Assembly (NCBI GenBank): GCA_029834535.1
Contig: JAQMWT010000127.1
Span: forward strand, 1-64,000
Length of the DNA: 64,000 bases
Direction of reading: 5' to 3'
Source: Chrysophaeum taylorii
Lineage: Eukaryota; Sar; Pelagophyceae; Pelagomonadales; Pelagomonadaceae
A program made the translations under genes and the position numbers. Position 1 is the first letter of the stretch. Every line of letters begins with the position of its first letter. The notes under the pieces are model-generated. The model saw only the letters and a list, made by a program, of their open reading frames with translations. It did no database searches and was not told where the DNA came from. Below, piece by piece: positions 11,892-23,588 of this stretch.

Positions 11892-14618
11892 ATGGGCAAA
11901 TCGAAGAAGGCACGATCCGCGCGGGTGAACGACGGCGCCATGACGTCGCGGTACACGTCGTTGCAGCTGCTGTCAACGAGCAGCGGTGACAGCTCGCCGT
12001 CCGTGTTGGTGTCGTCGGACGCCGAGAGGATCCTGTTCAACGCGGGCGAGGGCTGGCAGAGGATGTGCGTCGAGCAGGGCGTGCGGATCTCGCGATGCGA
12101 CACGATGTGTTTGACGCACCTTTCTCCCGACGCCGTCGGGGGACTTCCGGGCTACTTGCTGACGACGGCGGACGCGGGCCAGACGCGCGTCGCGCTCTGC
12201 GGTCCTCCGGGCCTGAGGAAATATGTCGCGGCGATGCGCCATTATTTCCGGCGGGACGAATTGACGATCGACGTCGAGGAGTGCGTGCGTTTTGCCGCGT
12301 CGATATGAGAGATGATGAGCGTAGGCTGGGGAGCGCGGACGTCCCGGTCGCGGAGACCAAGTGCTTCGGCTATCGCGGCAAGGACGGCGTCCTCGACGTG
12401 AGCGCGGTCGCCGTAAGAGTCGTCGAAGAAGACGAAGCATCATCGCACAAAAGTTCTCCTGCGCCACCGGTCGCCAAGCGCCCGCGCGTGGAGGAAGAGG
12501 AAGAAAAACCGGTTGCGCGGTATTGCGCGAGCTACGTGTGCCGCACGCCCTCGGTCGTGGGTCGGTTCGACGTCAAGAAGGCCAAGGAACTGGGCATCCC
12601 GGCAGGACCACTCTACGGCAAGCTCAAGAGCGGAGCGAGCGTCAAGTTGAGCGACGGCCGCGTTATCGAGCCGTCGATGGTCGTCGGCGCGAACCAGCCG
12701 GGCGGCTCGTGCGCGGTAGTCCAGTGCCTCTCGGTCGAGACGATCGACCGCCTCGCGTGCGCACGTCCACCACCACTTCTCCAGTAGAAGAAAAAAAAAA
12801 TGTGTGCCTCAGGTCGACTTCTACGATCGCCCGCCTCTTCGACGCCGAGCCCGTCGATTGCGTCGTGCACGCGACGCCGCCGCGCGTCGCGAGGACTGAC
12901 GCCTACGCCGCGTTCGTCGCGCGGTTCCCCGCTTCGACGACGCACGTGACTACTCACGCCCGCGACGAATCGCCCTTCCGCACGGCGCTTCTCGACGCGC
13001 GACTGCTCCACCGCCTTGCGCCCGAGCTCTACGTCAACCCGGTGCTCGGTGCTTCCGAAAATAATTTGACGCCGCAATCGTCGCGGCCGAAAAACGTGGT
13101 CGACGGGCGGCCGATGCTCCGCTACACTCTCGTCCCCCGCGACGCGACCGGTCTCGACGCCGCGGCCGTGACCGATGCGCCTCCAGATTTTGAGGTGGAC
13201 GATTCGAGTCTCGAGAGGGCGCGTGCCGTTTTCGCGCGCGCGACGACCACTGAGGTTGTGGATCCTCGCGACGCGGAACTCGTCGAGCGCGGACGCCCGC
13301 GTACAGCGTTAAGACGAACAGCGGCAATAACCCGTCGCGCAGGTGTGGGCGCGACGCGCGGCTCGTATTTCTCGGGACTGGCTCGGCAATTCCGTCCAAG
13401 CATCGCAACGTCTCGGCGATCTATCTTCAGTGCACTCGCGGCGACGAGGAAGGGTCGGCCGGCCCGGGCATGTGCGTTTTTTGTCGGTCGGCGATCCCCG
13501 AATCCTCGCTCGTGTCAGGCTTTTGGACGTGGGCGAGGGCACCGTGGGCCAGATCTACAAGGCGTTCGGATCGGCGACGCCGTCGGTCTTGGCACAACTC
13601 CACGCGGTCTGGATCTCGCACCCACACGCCGATCACCATCTCGGGTTGCCCCGCCTCCTCTTGGAGCGACGCAAGTACGCGACCGAGCCGCTCGTCCTCA
13701 TGGCGCCGTGGCCCGTCCTAAGGTGGCTCCACGAGTACGAAGCGGTGGACGATGGTGCGCGGGGGACCTATATCCAAGTCGAGTCGTCCTGGATTCGACG
13801 ACGCGACGTGCCTCACCCGGAGGCGGCGCGGCTTGGCAAAAACCTCGGCTTGTCCGCGTGTTGGAACGTTCGCGTCCGACACTGCCCACACGCGTACGGC
13901 CTTGTCGTCCGGAGCGCCGCGGGCTGGAGCTTGTGTTATTCGGGCGACTGTCGACCCTCCCCCGAGCTTGTTCGCGAGGCAAACCGTGTTTCCGTGCTCG
14001 TTCACGAGGCGACCTTCGAGGACGAATTCCACGACGACGCCGTGGCCAAGAACCACTCGACCGTTTCCGAGGCCATTTGCGTTGGTCGCGACATGCAAGC
14101 CCATCGCACCATCCTCACGCACTTCTCGCAGTGCGTTCCTTGTCGTGTTTTCCTTTCCTTGGACTTGTATCCTCGCAGGCGATACATAACGCGCGTCCTC
14201 TCCTTCGCCGTTCTTCGCCCGAACGATTTTTTTTTTCTTTTTGCCGCAGGGGTCCCACGCTTAATGGTACCACTCCAAGGATCGTCGTGCGCGCCAGTGC
14301 TTCTCCATTTCGTTCTCAAACCTCTCCAGGTTAATGGTACCACTCCAAGGATCGTCGTGCGCGCCAGTGCTTCTCCATTTCGTTCTCAAACCTCTCCAGG
14401 TTGCCTCGGACTTCATGCAACTCACGTTCCCTCAACTCTTGTGGGCACCGGCGCTCGTGCCGGTGGTCCGCGCCGCGCTCGCCGAGCGCGCGGTGTCGCG
14501 CGTCGTAGACGGCGAGTGCGAAACCACGACCAGCGTCACCGTCTTCTTCGTGATTCTGCATCTCATGTTGGTGAGCTACACAGGCCTGCAGCAGGCACCG
14601 CTTCTTTTGAGTGAGTGA
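11892..14618 (+). CDS. Long-form tRNase Z (ELAC2-like), six exons
   Basis: Endoribonuclease that removes the 3' trailer of pre-tRNAs in the nucleus and/or mitochondria. Exons reconstructed: 11892-12280, 12325-12756, 12813-13307, 13343-13471, 13519-14130 and 14330-14618, giving 781 residues in one frame. The N-terminal pseudo-lactamase half shows ILFNAGEGWQRMCVEQ and CLTHLSPDAVGGLPG. The flexible-arm region is present (KAKELGIPAGPLYGKLKSG). The catalytic C-half has LVFLGTGSAIPSKHRNVSA, LLDVGEGTVGQIY, the zinc motif SHPHADHH, YSGDCRP, HEATFED, and HFSQ at the last junction. Introns are 44, 56, 35, 47 and 199 nt; three donors are GTGCGT. The last intron covers the first unit of an exact 70-bp tandem duplication (see that entry). 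The start at 11892 is preferred over 11868; both are in frame. Confidence 0.9.
14261..14400. repeat. Exact 70-bp tandem duplication in tRNase Z
   Basis: Two perfect copies, 14261-14330 and 14331-14400. Because 70 is not a multiple of three, translating both copies would break the frame. Each copy ends in CTCTCCAGG followed by TT, so an AG acceptor sits at the end of copy 1 (14328-14329). Splicing from the donor at 14131 to this acceptor keeps the tRNase Z frame and uses only copy 2 as coding sequence. Confidence 0.95.
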
Positions 14619-15732
14619 GTGAGTGAGTGAGTGAGTATTTCCCAGTGTTGAGTAAGTCTGCGCCGTTTCCGCGCATGCAGTCAAGGAATTTGAGATTTTT
14701 TCACACGCGGATGGTTATTATTTACTATCATATTATTCCGGAGCAGCACACCGAACGCACTCACCTTCGAAGAAGAAGAAGAAGAACGGTGGCGATAATA
14801 CGAGGGAAGTAATCTCGAGATTTCTTTCTTCATCCATTTAGCGCGCGCGCAGATGAGGGGGATATCGGAGGAAGCTCAATCTGTACGCTTAGCGCGCCCC
14901 AAACGGTGTGTTGAGAGATGCAGAGAGAAGACACGTCGCGAACGAGACCAACGAGCCAAACTTGCCCTAGGGCGGGATTTGGTGGCGTACCCGTCGTTTG
15001 CTTTCGGGGGTCTTCATTGTTCAAGCCCGACGACGACCACGGCGCTCGGAACATGCATTCTCTCTCGAGAGCACCTCGTCAGAGCGGCGGGACCAAAATA
15101 AATGCCGCGGCACGGTGGACTATCTCAGGAGAGCGGACGGCCCTCTCGAACTTATTCATTCATTTATTTATTTAGTACCTCACCGCGGGCAGCTCGATCG
15201 GGTGGTGTGCTAGAAAGACAAACAAGAACTTATTAATTATTTAGAGACAACAGACAAAGAAATTTATATTTTACTGTAGAGAACGACGCCGCGCGGTAAG
15301 ACGGACGACCTAGTAATGAGAGTGTGGGCTGCTGTTGTTGATGGAACTGGTGGTGGTATAAAAACGTTGGTGGGGCAGCAGCACGATTCGCGCTGATCGT
15401 AATAGCAAATCGAATTTGGGAGCAACAGAGGGAAATGAGTAGCTGCCTCTAAGGTGGTGGTGGTGGTGGTGGTCAACGACGTGGTACGAAGGGAGAGCCT
15501 CGACGCGGCGCGTTGGCTTACTAACGGCCATCGAGACCACGCACGCGAAGAAAACTACCGAAGAACCCCCCAACAAAAAACAACAACAACAACGAGAGTC
15601 ACTCTGCAGACGCGACGCGAGTTGTCTGTCTCTGGGGGGTCGAAGGTTGCTGCTCAGTGTCAACAACGTGGTGGAGAACCAGCGACGGGGATTGTCGGTT
15701 GTTCGAAGAGAAAAACAGAAAGAGCCGGCGTC
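14619..15732. other. Intergenic region with GAGT microsatellite
   Basis: Between tRNase Z (+) and the ABCC gene (-), which converge here. It holds a (GAGT)n tract at about 14608-14635, a short (GAA)n run near 14770, and AT-rich patches near 15160-15270 likely to belong to the 3' ends of both transcripts. I see no further gene. Confidence 0.6.
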
Positions 15733-18700
15733 TCAGTCATCGCCGCCCACGCCCTTCGCGTGGGCCGCCGCGAGCTGCGCAAAGACGGACGTGGGTTGAG
15801 ACATGAGCGCAGAAGGCGAGCCGTCCTCGACAATTGTGCCATGGTCGAGGACGAGGACTCTGTCGTAGTCGACGACGGTATTGATTCTGTGAGCGATAGC
15901 GATCACGGTGCTCGCGGCAAACTTGGTGCGAATGGTGGATTGGATGCGGTCGTCGAGGCTCTCGTCGACCGAACTCGTCGCCTCGTCGAGCAAGAGGAGC
16001 TTGGAGTGGCGGAGGCAGGCGCGCGCGAGGCAGAGGAGCTGGGCTTCGCCGACGGAAAAATTGCGACCACCCTCTTCGACGACGGCGGCGAGCGGGTCGC
16101 TACCGAGGCGGGCGAGGCGTTCGGTAAGCTGGGCGTCGCGGAGGCTTTGGTGAACTTGGGCGTCCGTCTTGGAGCCAAAGGGGTCGACGTTGAAGCGAAT
16201 CGTGCCGCTAAACAAAATCGGATCCTGCGGAATCATGGTAACGCGATTCCGTACGTCGCTCAAGCGCATGCGCAGGATGTCGAGACCGTCGATCAAAATA
16301 GCGCCGGTCGGCGGCGCGATGCGGAGGAGCGCGAGCAAAAACGAGCTCTTGCCGCTCCCCGTACGTCCGACGAGCGCGAGCTTTGTGCCAGGGTGGACGT
16401 CGAAGGCGAGTCCCTTGAGGACGAGCGGGAGTTCGGGACGATAACGCAGCGAGAGATCCTTGACCTCGATGTAGCCTCGCGACGGCCACATCCCGTCCGG
16501 CGCGGAAATCGTCCCGTCGATCTCGGGGTCAACGTCCGAGTACTGGACCACGCGCTCGACGGCGACCGAGTTGTTTTCCAAGTCGGCGTTCATTCGCACG
16601 AACCAGTTGAGCGCCTGCGTGACCGAGAGCGCGTACGTCAGCGAGAGCCCGGCCAAGTAGGGTTTGATGCTCATGACGACGGCGAGGAAGCCCGCAGCGC
16701 CCGTAATGAACGTGCCCAACATCTCGAGGCGGACGGCGAGCCAGCGGTTCGCGCACGTCCCGAGAAAGTAGGCGCGAAGGTTCACGCGGAGGCGGTGCGT
16801 TACCTCGCGCGCGAACCTGGCCTCGGCGCGGAAGGCTCGGATGGTCGTCGCGCCGTCGAGGGCTTCGTTAAAGGACGAAAACACGGGCGATCGCGAGGTC
16901 GCGTCGAGGCGCTTGAGCTCGCGCACGGTTGGGATGAAATAGACCATGGTCGAATAGTAGACCCCGCCGAGCGGGAGGACGACCACGAGAAACCAGGGCG
17001 TGGCGTAGGCGATCGTCGCGATCGTCATGAGGCACACCGAGCCCACGGTGAGCCACATGGCGAGCGTAATAGGGAGCTCCTCGTCTATCGTGTAGAGGTC
17101 CTTGGAGAACAAGTTGACAAGGCGTCCGAGCGGCGTCGAGTCGAAAAACTTCATCGGCGCTTTGAGGAGGTTGTCGAGGAGGTCGTCGTGCATTTTATGG
17201 GCGGCGCGCTGGCCGATCAACGACATGAGGTAGTATGCGACGCACGACACGACGACGGCCGCGACCGAGACTCCCGCGTACACCTCGAGGCCCGGACCCG
17301 TGCCGATCTGCGGCTTTGCCGACCAATATCCGAGCCACCACGACGCCACCACGGCCGACACTTGATAGATGAGCTGCGCGGCGACGACGATCGACGCGGC
17401 GAAGAGCCCACCCGTCGCAGCGAGGTACGCGCGCTGCGCCGAGCGCGAGACGCCGCCCTTCTGCCGCGCCTCGTCGGCGATGAGCCGCGTCCCCCCCGTT
17501 TGCTCGCCCTCCCCGTCGGCGCGCGACGACGGCGACGTCTCCTTGGTCGTCGAGGTGCTCCCCCCGTCGGCGGTACCATTTTTCCCGCCGTGGGTTTCGA
17601 ACGCGGCGAGGTTGCTGCTGGAATTCAACTTTTTCGCCGCGATGGCGGCGAGCGGATGCGCGTCCGGTGCGTCGACGCCGAGCTGCGCGAAGCCCTGCGG
17701 CGCCCCCGAGTACTCGACAGCGCGGTTCGCGCAGTTCAGACAGATGACGCGGTCGCAGCGGCGCAGGGTCGAGAGGTTGTGCGTGACGAACACGACGACT
17801 TTGCCGATATCACGAAGGTGGCAGATGACGCGGTCGAAGAGGTGGACGGCGACGTGCGCGTCGACGGCGCTGAGCACGTCGTCGAGCAGGTAGACGTCCG
17901 CGTCGGCGTACAACGCGCGAGCCAACGCGACCCGTTGTTTCTGTCCCCCGCTCAACGTCAAGCCCTTCTCGCCTATCTCGGTCTCGTCGCCGGAAGCGAG
18001 CTCTGCGAGGTCTTGCACGAGCGCGCACCGCTCGATGACCTCCTCGTACCGCGCGCGATCCATCGGCGCGCCAAAGAGGATGTTCTCTTTGAGGGTCGCA
18101 TTCCGGATCCACGCCGTCTGCGCCGCGTAGGCGATCGACCCGGTGACCCCCAGAGACCCCGCGACGACCGCAGTTTCGCCAAGCAGGCTGACGAGGAGCC
18201 CCGACTTGCCCGAGCCCGTCTCGCCGATGACCGCCGTTAGCGTGCCGGGCCCTAGATCAAAATCGAGGCCGTCCAGAAGCGCGCGGTCGTCGTCGTCCTC
18301 GTTCGAAGGCTGGCGCTCGAGGGCGGGCGGGCGAGGCGGGGTCGGGGGCTTGGGCCACTCGATATCCGCGCCGCGCGCGTAGACCCTCGGCGGCGTCGAG
18401 GCCGCCACCCTCACGAGCGGATTGGTCGGCGAACCGATCGGCTCGAGCGGCGTGACCTCCTCGGAGGCGAGGTACGTGCCGATGCGCTCGATCGAGAGCA
18501 TCGCCTCGACGGCCGAGCCGATGGCGCGGGGGACCATCATCAACGGGAAGCGAAGAATGTTGAAGAGCGCGAGGGACGTGTAGACGCGGCTCACGGTCAA
18601 CTTGTTGCCCAGCAACACGTACATCGCGAACGTGCAGAGCGAGACCGCGGTCGGCACGACCGAGAAGACGACGCGGCTTAAAACGTTGACGAGCTTGTAT

Positions 18701-20336
18701 TTCCACAAAGCGGCGAGCTCCTTTACGCGGAGCCGTTTGAGCTCCGCGGCGAGCGGGTCTTCCCATCCGTACATCTTGATGATCTTCATGCCGCCGAGAG
18801 CCTCGGACTGGAGCTTGATTCGCGCGTCCTTGTGGACGAGGACCCTCCGCTGGAAGCCGCGCGACATGAGGATGACGCGCTGCGTGATGGGGAGGAACAC
18901 GAGCATGACCGCGAAACCCCCGAAGGACGCCCATCCGAGCTGGATATACAGCAAGTACAGACACGCGGCGATCTGATAAATCCCCGAGCCGACGGTCGCG
19001 AGGTACGTCATCGTGTCCTGGAGCCGCTGCGCGTCGACCGACATGAGGTTGGCGACCGTGTTGGTCGTCGCCTTGCGCTGCGCGGCGTCGTCCTCCTTCG
19101 TCTCTTCGTCATCGTCCTTAACCTCGTCATCTTTCTCGCGGAGAGCGTTCGTCTTCCGCTTCCGCTCGGGGGGCTTGGACGCGAGGTTCCGCGCGACGAG
19201 CGCCTTGTCGAAGACGAGCGACGTCGTCGACGACTTGAGGCGCATTCCGGTGCGGTACGTGCGCTGGAAGTACTGGTGAAGGACGGCGGTCGCGAGCATG
19301 GCGTTGGCCACCATCAACGTGCACAACACGTAGCCATTGTGCTCGGCGGCGCGGCGGCCGTCGCGATGGTGGGCTCGTTTGTACTGCGTCATCGACTTGA
19401 GGAGCGCCGACAGCAGCAGCGGCTGGGCGAGCTGGGCCGTGTCGTACACAAACTTGAGGAGACACCCGACGTACCAGTATCCCCCGAACGCCGCGGCGAG
19501 GGCACCGAGGAGGGCCTTGTCGGGGGTCAGCGGACTCTTCCTGAGGCGCTGCTGGAACTTGGTGTCGAGCTTGGTGGCGACGGCGTCGGGGTCGTCGTCG
19601 CGCGTGAGCGGGTACAGGTCCTCCGGTTCGAGCGGCCGCGCGTAGCCCAACGAAAGCAAAGGAGACATCCACGCGAACACGATCGTCGACAAGGGCCCAG
19701 CGGCGTCCTCGGGTGTCTCCTCCTCGTCCGCATCCTCGAGGAGCTCGTACTCGAGCTCCAACGCGTTCGTCGCGAGCGGCGAGGCTTTGGTCGCGCGTCT
19801 CTCTCCGGCGTTGAAGCCCGCGTAAGCGACCGCCGCGCTACACGCGAGGACCGACCACGCAACGGAGACCCAGAACCGCCACGATGAGCAGGGCGTCATG
19901 ACGGTATCGTAGCACGCGCCCGCACCGATGACCTGCGGTCGGTCGTCCGTAAAAGCAAATAAACGCGCGAGAAAACGCGCGAGAAGATAAAATTTCGTAC
20001 CAGCCACGCGACGCGGAGGATCGTCGTCTCGCGGAGGCCCATTCGAGCCTCGGCCAAGCCCACGTAGCCCGCCACGAGGGCGGCGAGCGCGCTCATCGCC
20101 GCGAAGACGTCGTGGACGGCGTCACCGGTCCAACTCGTCGCCACGACACGACCACAGCCTGCGGACACGGCGGCCACCCACCGCCACACATCCAGTTGAC
20201 CGACGCGCCGCCCGGCGGAAATCCCCCGCCTCAGCGAGAGCAGGCACACCACCGCGAGCGCGAACGGAAGTGCTTGCGAGGCGCGACCAATCACCCGCAT
20301 TTGATGATCGGTCAATGCAACAACCTCGCGCGACAC
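15733..20336 (-). CDS. ABCC/MRP-type full ABC transporter
   Basis: Two exons: 20336-20001 and 19932-15733, with a 68-nt intron, give 1,511 residues. The order is a hydrophobic N-terminal region (partial TMD0 spread over exon 1 and the start of exon 2), TMD1, NBD1, TMD2, NBD2. NBD1 has Walker A GETGSGKS, signature LSGGQKQRVALARAL and Walker B VYLLDD. NBD2 has GRTGSGKS, a degenerate signature FSVGEAQLLCLARA and LLLLDEATSSVD. This domain order and the L0-like linker (MSPLLSLGYARPLEPEDLYPL) are those of the ABCC family, which exports conjugated organic anions, glutathione or drug conjugates at plasma or vacuolar membranes. Substrate unknown. The start is 57 bp from the divergent J-protein gene, suggesting a shared promoter. 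Confidence 0.93.
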
Positions 20337-20392
20337 GACGAAGTTCGTACGCGCGACTTCTCACGAACTTTCGAAGAAGGGTCTGTCGCGCG

Positions 20393-21165
20393 ATGCGATT
20401 GGCGCTTCTATTTCTTCTTCTGCGGGCACTCGTTAGTGTTGTTGTTGTTGTTGTCGCGAAGAAGGACGTGCACACCAAAGTCCGAGCTGAAGAAGATGCC
20501 GTCATCAGCGACATTTTGAAGGCGCACGCGGAGGACGACCTCTACGCCGTTCTAAGAGTCAGGCCGACGTGTTCGCCCAAGCAGCTCAAGAAAGCCTACC
20601 TCAATCGGGCGCGAAGAGTGCATCCGGACGTCAACAGCGATGTGAGGTGAGCGTCGGGGTGCGAAGCGACCTCGGATCGCAGGCGCGAGCGGCGATCGCA
20701 TTTGATGCGAGTTTGCGTTTATTACTACGGGGCGTAGAATGATCCGGCGCCGCAGATGGTGCACGACGCTTACGAGGAACTGGCGTCGCCGGAAAAACGT
20801 GTGTCTCAACCCCGCAGCGCCGTCACGTTTCGACGCAGGCACGAACTACGATCGGTCTGCGATGGCGCCGCGCGTCATCCGACGAACCGTCGCAGGGAGC
20901 GCGCGGAACGCGCCGCACAAAAGTGAGTCGAGTCTTGAGAGCGCGCGATGGAAAAAAAACATTGACGATCAGGCGCGAAATGGCACGCAAGCGACGAACG
21001 AGAATGTGGACGCGTGTTTCCAATCTTGCACGGGGCCTTTGGAGGTGCGCCGCCATCATGTCCTGTGACGAAAGAAGAAGAAACGTCGGCGTGTGACGCG
21101 TGCATCGCAGGTACAAGCTGGTTGTCGGTCTTGTGTACGTCGTTATCAGCACGCTCCTCGCGTGA
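20393..21165 (+). CDS. ER-type J-domain protein with C-terminal membrane anchor
   Basis: Exons 20393-20641, 20738-20922, 20973-21044 and 21111-21165 (introns 96, 50 and 66 nt) give 186 residues. The N-terminus is a signal or anchor sequence (LALLFLLLRALVSVVVVVVA). The J domain spans about residues 45-105: LYAVLRVRPTCSPKQLKKAY, the catalytic HPD tripeptide in RRVHPDVNSD, then HDAYEELASPEKR, with an intron inside helix III. A strongly basic linker (RERAERAAQK, ARKRRTR) leads to a final hydrophobic anchor (LVVGLVYVVISTLLA). J proteins stimulate Hsp70 ATPase; signal sequence plus tail anchor suggests action at the ER membrane, but the lumenal or cytosolic side of the J domain is not certain. Confidence 0.85.
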
Positions 21166-21356
21166 TGATTCTTCTACTCAACTTGTGTATGTGTGCCCCA
21201 CGGGTCTGCGGCGAATGAGAGGGTACCGACAATCGGTTGTGGCGGTGCGGGAGGGACAATGTTCCGGCACTACATCGATTCCGGAGGGTCTCGTCGTACG
21301 TCCCTACCACAACACTCGTTAGCACCAAGCGGGGTTGCTGCCACCACCAGGCACCG

Positions 21357-23588
21357 ATGATGAGCTGGTTTGACCAGGGCGCGGAGGAGAGAAAGGAGGG
21401 GGGCTCGCGGAGCAGCGGCTCCTACTATGGTTTGATTGGGGACACGAGCAACAACAACAACAACATCGAGATGAGCGGGACGAAGCAGGAGGAGATCCCC
21501 GCGATGCCGCGGCTGTACAGGTCGGGGTCTTCGCTGCGGACCGCCGACGAGTACGACAAATCGGCGAGCTACATCTGCGACGCGTTGGATGGCGTGATTC
21601 GTAAGCAGCCCTTGAGCAACGGGACGTCGACGCTCGCGTTCCACGTTCACCTCGCGATCTGCTTGATCATCAAGGAGTTGCTCGTGCCGGGGTTGGTGCT
21701 TATGACGTTTTTCGAGAGGCCGTGGTGGTGCAAGGGCGAGGAGTGCGAGTGTGCGTGGGATCCCGACGAGCCCGAAGCGTGCCCGTACCCGACGTTCGAC
21801 GTCCGATACTTGTCCGAGACAGCTCGATTCTGGTTGGAGGCGTCGATATTAGGCGTCGCGTTAGTCCACCAGATTCTGCTGCGCGTCGCGTTGGGCGCCG
21901 AAGGGTACTGGATGGACGACGGCCACGTGTTCGTGGCGGTGGCAGGCGCCATCGCCGCGAACGTCCTGTACGCGACGGCGTGGTTTCGCGAATTGCTGGG
22001 CGATTTCGTCGTTCTTCCCTACTTTCGGCTGCTCGTATTCGTCGCCTATTCCGACGACGTCCGGTCGCAGCTTCGGCTCGTCGGGCGCATCTTGCCGCAT
22101 TTTCTTCGCGTCGGCGCCCTCATCGCGCTCCAGATGATCACCTTCGCGTGGGCGGGATGCGTCTTGTTCCCCAACACCCCCGGCCCGGCGTCGGAATACT
22201 CCGAGGGCGACGTCTACTTCAACAACTTCCGCGACGCCATGTGGAACATCTTCATTTTGATCACGACCTCCAATAACCCCGACGTCTGGGGCCCGGCCTA
22301 CGCGCACAACCGGTGGACCTGCCTCGTCTTCATCGCCTACCTCTTGATCGGCTTTTTCTTTTTGACGAATTTGCTTCTGGCGACCGTCTACAACGTCTAC
22401 ACCGAGGAGGAGGGCAAGCTCGAGGAGGCGCAGGCCAAAGCAAAGCAGCAGAATCTCCAAAAGGCCTTCGAGGTCCTCGCGGGATCTGCCAAGGAATACA
22501 TCGACACCATCACGATCCGCGGCGTCTTCGTCGAACTCAACCAACACCGAGAGGTAACGTACATAGACGACGAACGCTCGGAATTGCTGCTGGAAGCGCT
22601 CGATCACGCGACCGAGTCGCGCATCGACTTCAAGGACTTCCAACACCTCTGCGACGTCCTTCAGCTCGAGATGAAGCGCACCCCGAGCGTCCGCGGCGTC
22701 CGCCGCAAACTCCGCGACCTCGTCGCGTCGAAGAAGTTCGAGTACGCGATCGACGTCCTCCTCACCCTCAACGCCGTCGCCATCGCCGTCCAGACCCGCG
22801 ACCAGCTCTTCGGCAGAAACCCCGCCGAATCCACGCCCACGAGCGTCGTCTGGGAGTATGTAGAGACGGGCTTCGCGGCGATCTACGTCGTCGAGATGCT
22901 GGCCAAGCTCTACGCGCTTGGTCCGAGGGATTATTTCCACCTGAAGAGCAACTTGTTCGACTTCGTGGTGACGGTATCCTCGATCGCGACCATTTCCATC
23001 GTCTACTCCCCAAACGCCTACGACGACCCGAAATTTGTCAAACTCGTCCTGATGATCCGGCTTCTGAGACTGCTGCGCCTCCTCGTCCACGTCCCCGAAT
23101 TTCAAACCATCGGCGAATCCTTCTTCAACATGTTGCCCGCCGCGATGCGCCTCATCAAGCTCCTCTTTTGCGTCATGTACGTCAGCTCGCTGATTGGGAT
23201 GGCCTTGTATGGAGGCAAGATCAACATGGACCCAGACCGACTAGAGTACGCCGACCTCGTCGGCACCGACTACTACGACTCGCTCTACGTCACCTTCAAC
23301 TTCAACGACATGTGGTCCGCCTTCGTTTTACTCTTCTGCATCCTCGTCGTCAACAACTGGTGGGTCCTCGCCGACGGTTTCATCGCGGTCGGAGGCCTCT
23401 CGGCGCGTTGGTACTTCCTCGTATTCTATCTCGTCGGCGTCCTCGTCTGCATAAACATCTCCGTCGCCTTCATCCTGGACACCTTCATCACAGAGTACGA
23501 GAAGACCAAAAAAGAAGCCCAAGATGACAAGCCAAAACCGAAGAAAAATACCGTCACCATCGAACATCCCTCCATTGGTTCCGTCTAA
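21357..23588 (+). CDS. Two-pore-domain voltage-gated cation channel (TPC-like)
   Basis: A single exon of 743 residues from the Met at 21357 (the open frame extends further upstream, to 21237, without a convincing start). Two six-helix channel domains are joined by a cytosolic linker. The first pore helix reads NIFILITTSNNPDVWGPAY and the second DMWSAFVLLFCILVVNNWWV; these match the TTSNNP and VNNW filters of two-pore channels (TPC1/TPC2). The S4 of domain II is Arg-rich (MIRLLRLLRLLVHV). The linker has a helical EEEGKLEEAQAKAKQQ stretch and an EF-hand-like region near ALDHATESRIDFKDFQHL, so Ca2+ regulation is plausible. TPCs sit in vacuolar or endolysosomal membranes and pass Ca2+/Na+. Confidence 0.88.
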   Translation: MMSWFDQGAEERKEGGSRSSGSYYGLIGDTSNNNNNIEMSGTKQEEIPAMPRLYRSGSSLRTADEYDKSASYICDALDGVIRKQPLSNGTSTLAFHVHLAICLIIKELLVPGLVLMTFFERPWWCKGEECECAWDPDEPEACPYPTFDVRYLSETARFWLEASILGVALVHQILLRVALGAEGYWMDDGHVFVAVAGAIAANVLYATAWFRELLGDFVVLPYFRLLVFVAYSDDVRSQLRLVGRILPHFLRVGALIALQMITFAWAGCVLFPNTPGPASEYSEGDVYFNNFRDAMWNIFILITTSNNPDVWGPAYAHNRWTCLVFIAYLLIGFFFLTNLLLATVYNVYTEEEGKLEEAQAKAKQQNLQKAFEVLAGSAKEYIDTITIRGVFVELNQHREVTYIDDERSELLLEALDHATESRIDFKDFQHLCDVLQLEMKRTPSVRGVRRKLRDLVASKKFEYAIDVLLTLNAVAIAVQTRDQLFGRNPAESTPTSVVWEYVETGFAAIYVVEMLAKLYALGPRDYFHLKSNLFDFVVTVSSIATISIVYSPNAYDDPKFVKLVLMIRLLRLLRLLVHVPEFQTIGESFFNMLPAAMRLIKLLFCVMYVSSLIGMALYGGKINMDPDRLEYADLVGTDYYDSLYVTFNFNDMWSAFVLLFCILVVNNWWVLADGFIAVGGLSARWYFLVFYLVGVLVCINISVAFILDTFITEYEKTKKEAQDDKPKPKKNTVTIEHPSIGSV

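Noticed and set aside
14330-14399. The second 70-bp copy as an intron by itself (GT...AG, 70 nt)
   Set aside because: The boundaries exist, but removing it leads into the wrong frame for the conserved tRNase Z C-terminus; using the AG at the end of copy 1 gives the right one.
15454-18240. A 928-codon + strand open frame opposite the ABCC transporter gene
   Set aside because: It is the mirror of the ABCC coding sequence in a GC-rich codon pattern; its product is Arg/Glu/Asp-rich without domains, whereas the minus strand carries complete ABC motifs.
15733-20007. Start of the ABCC gene at 20007 with a single exon
   Set aside because: The codon there is GTG and the first residues come from an intron; a 68-nt intron joins exon 20336-20001 in phase and adds the expected hydrophobic N-terminal region.
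21861-23105. A 414-codon minus-strand frame inside the two-pore channel
   Set aside because: Asp/Val/Glu-rich antisense shadow; the + strand has clear channel pores.
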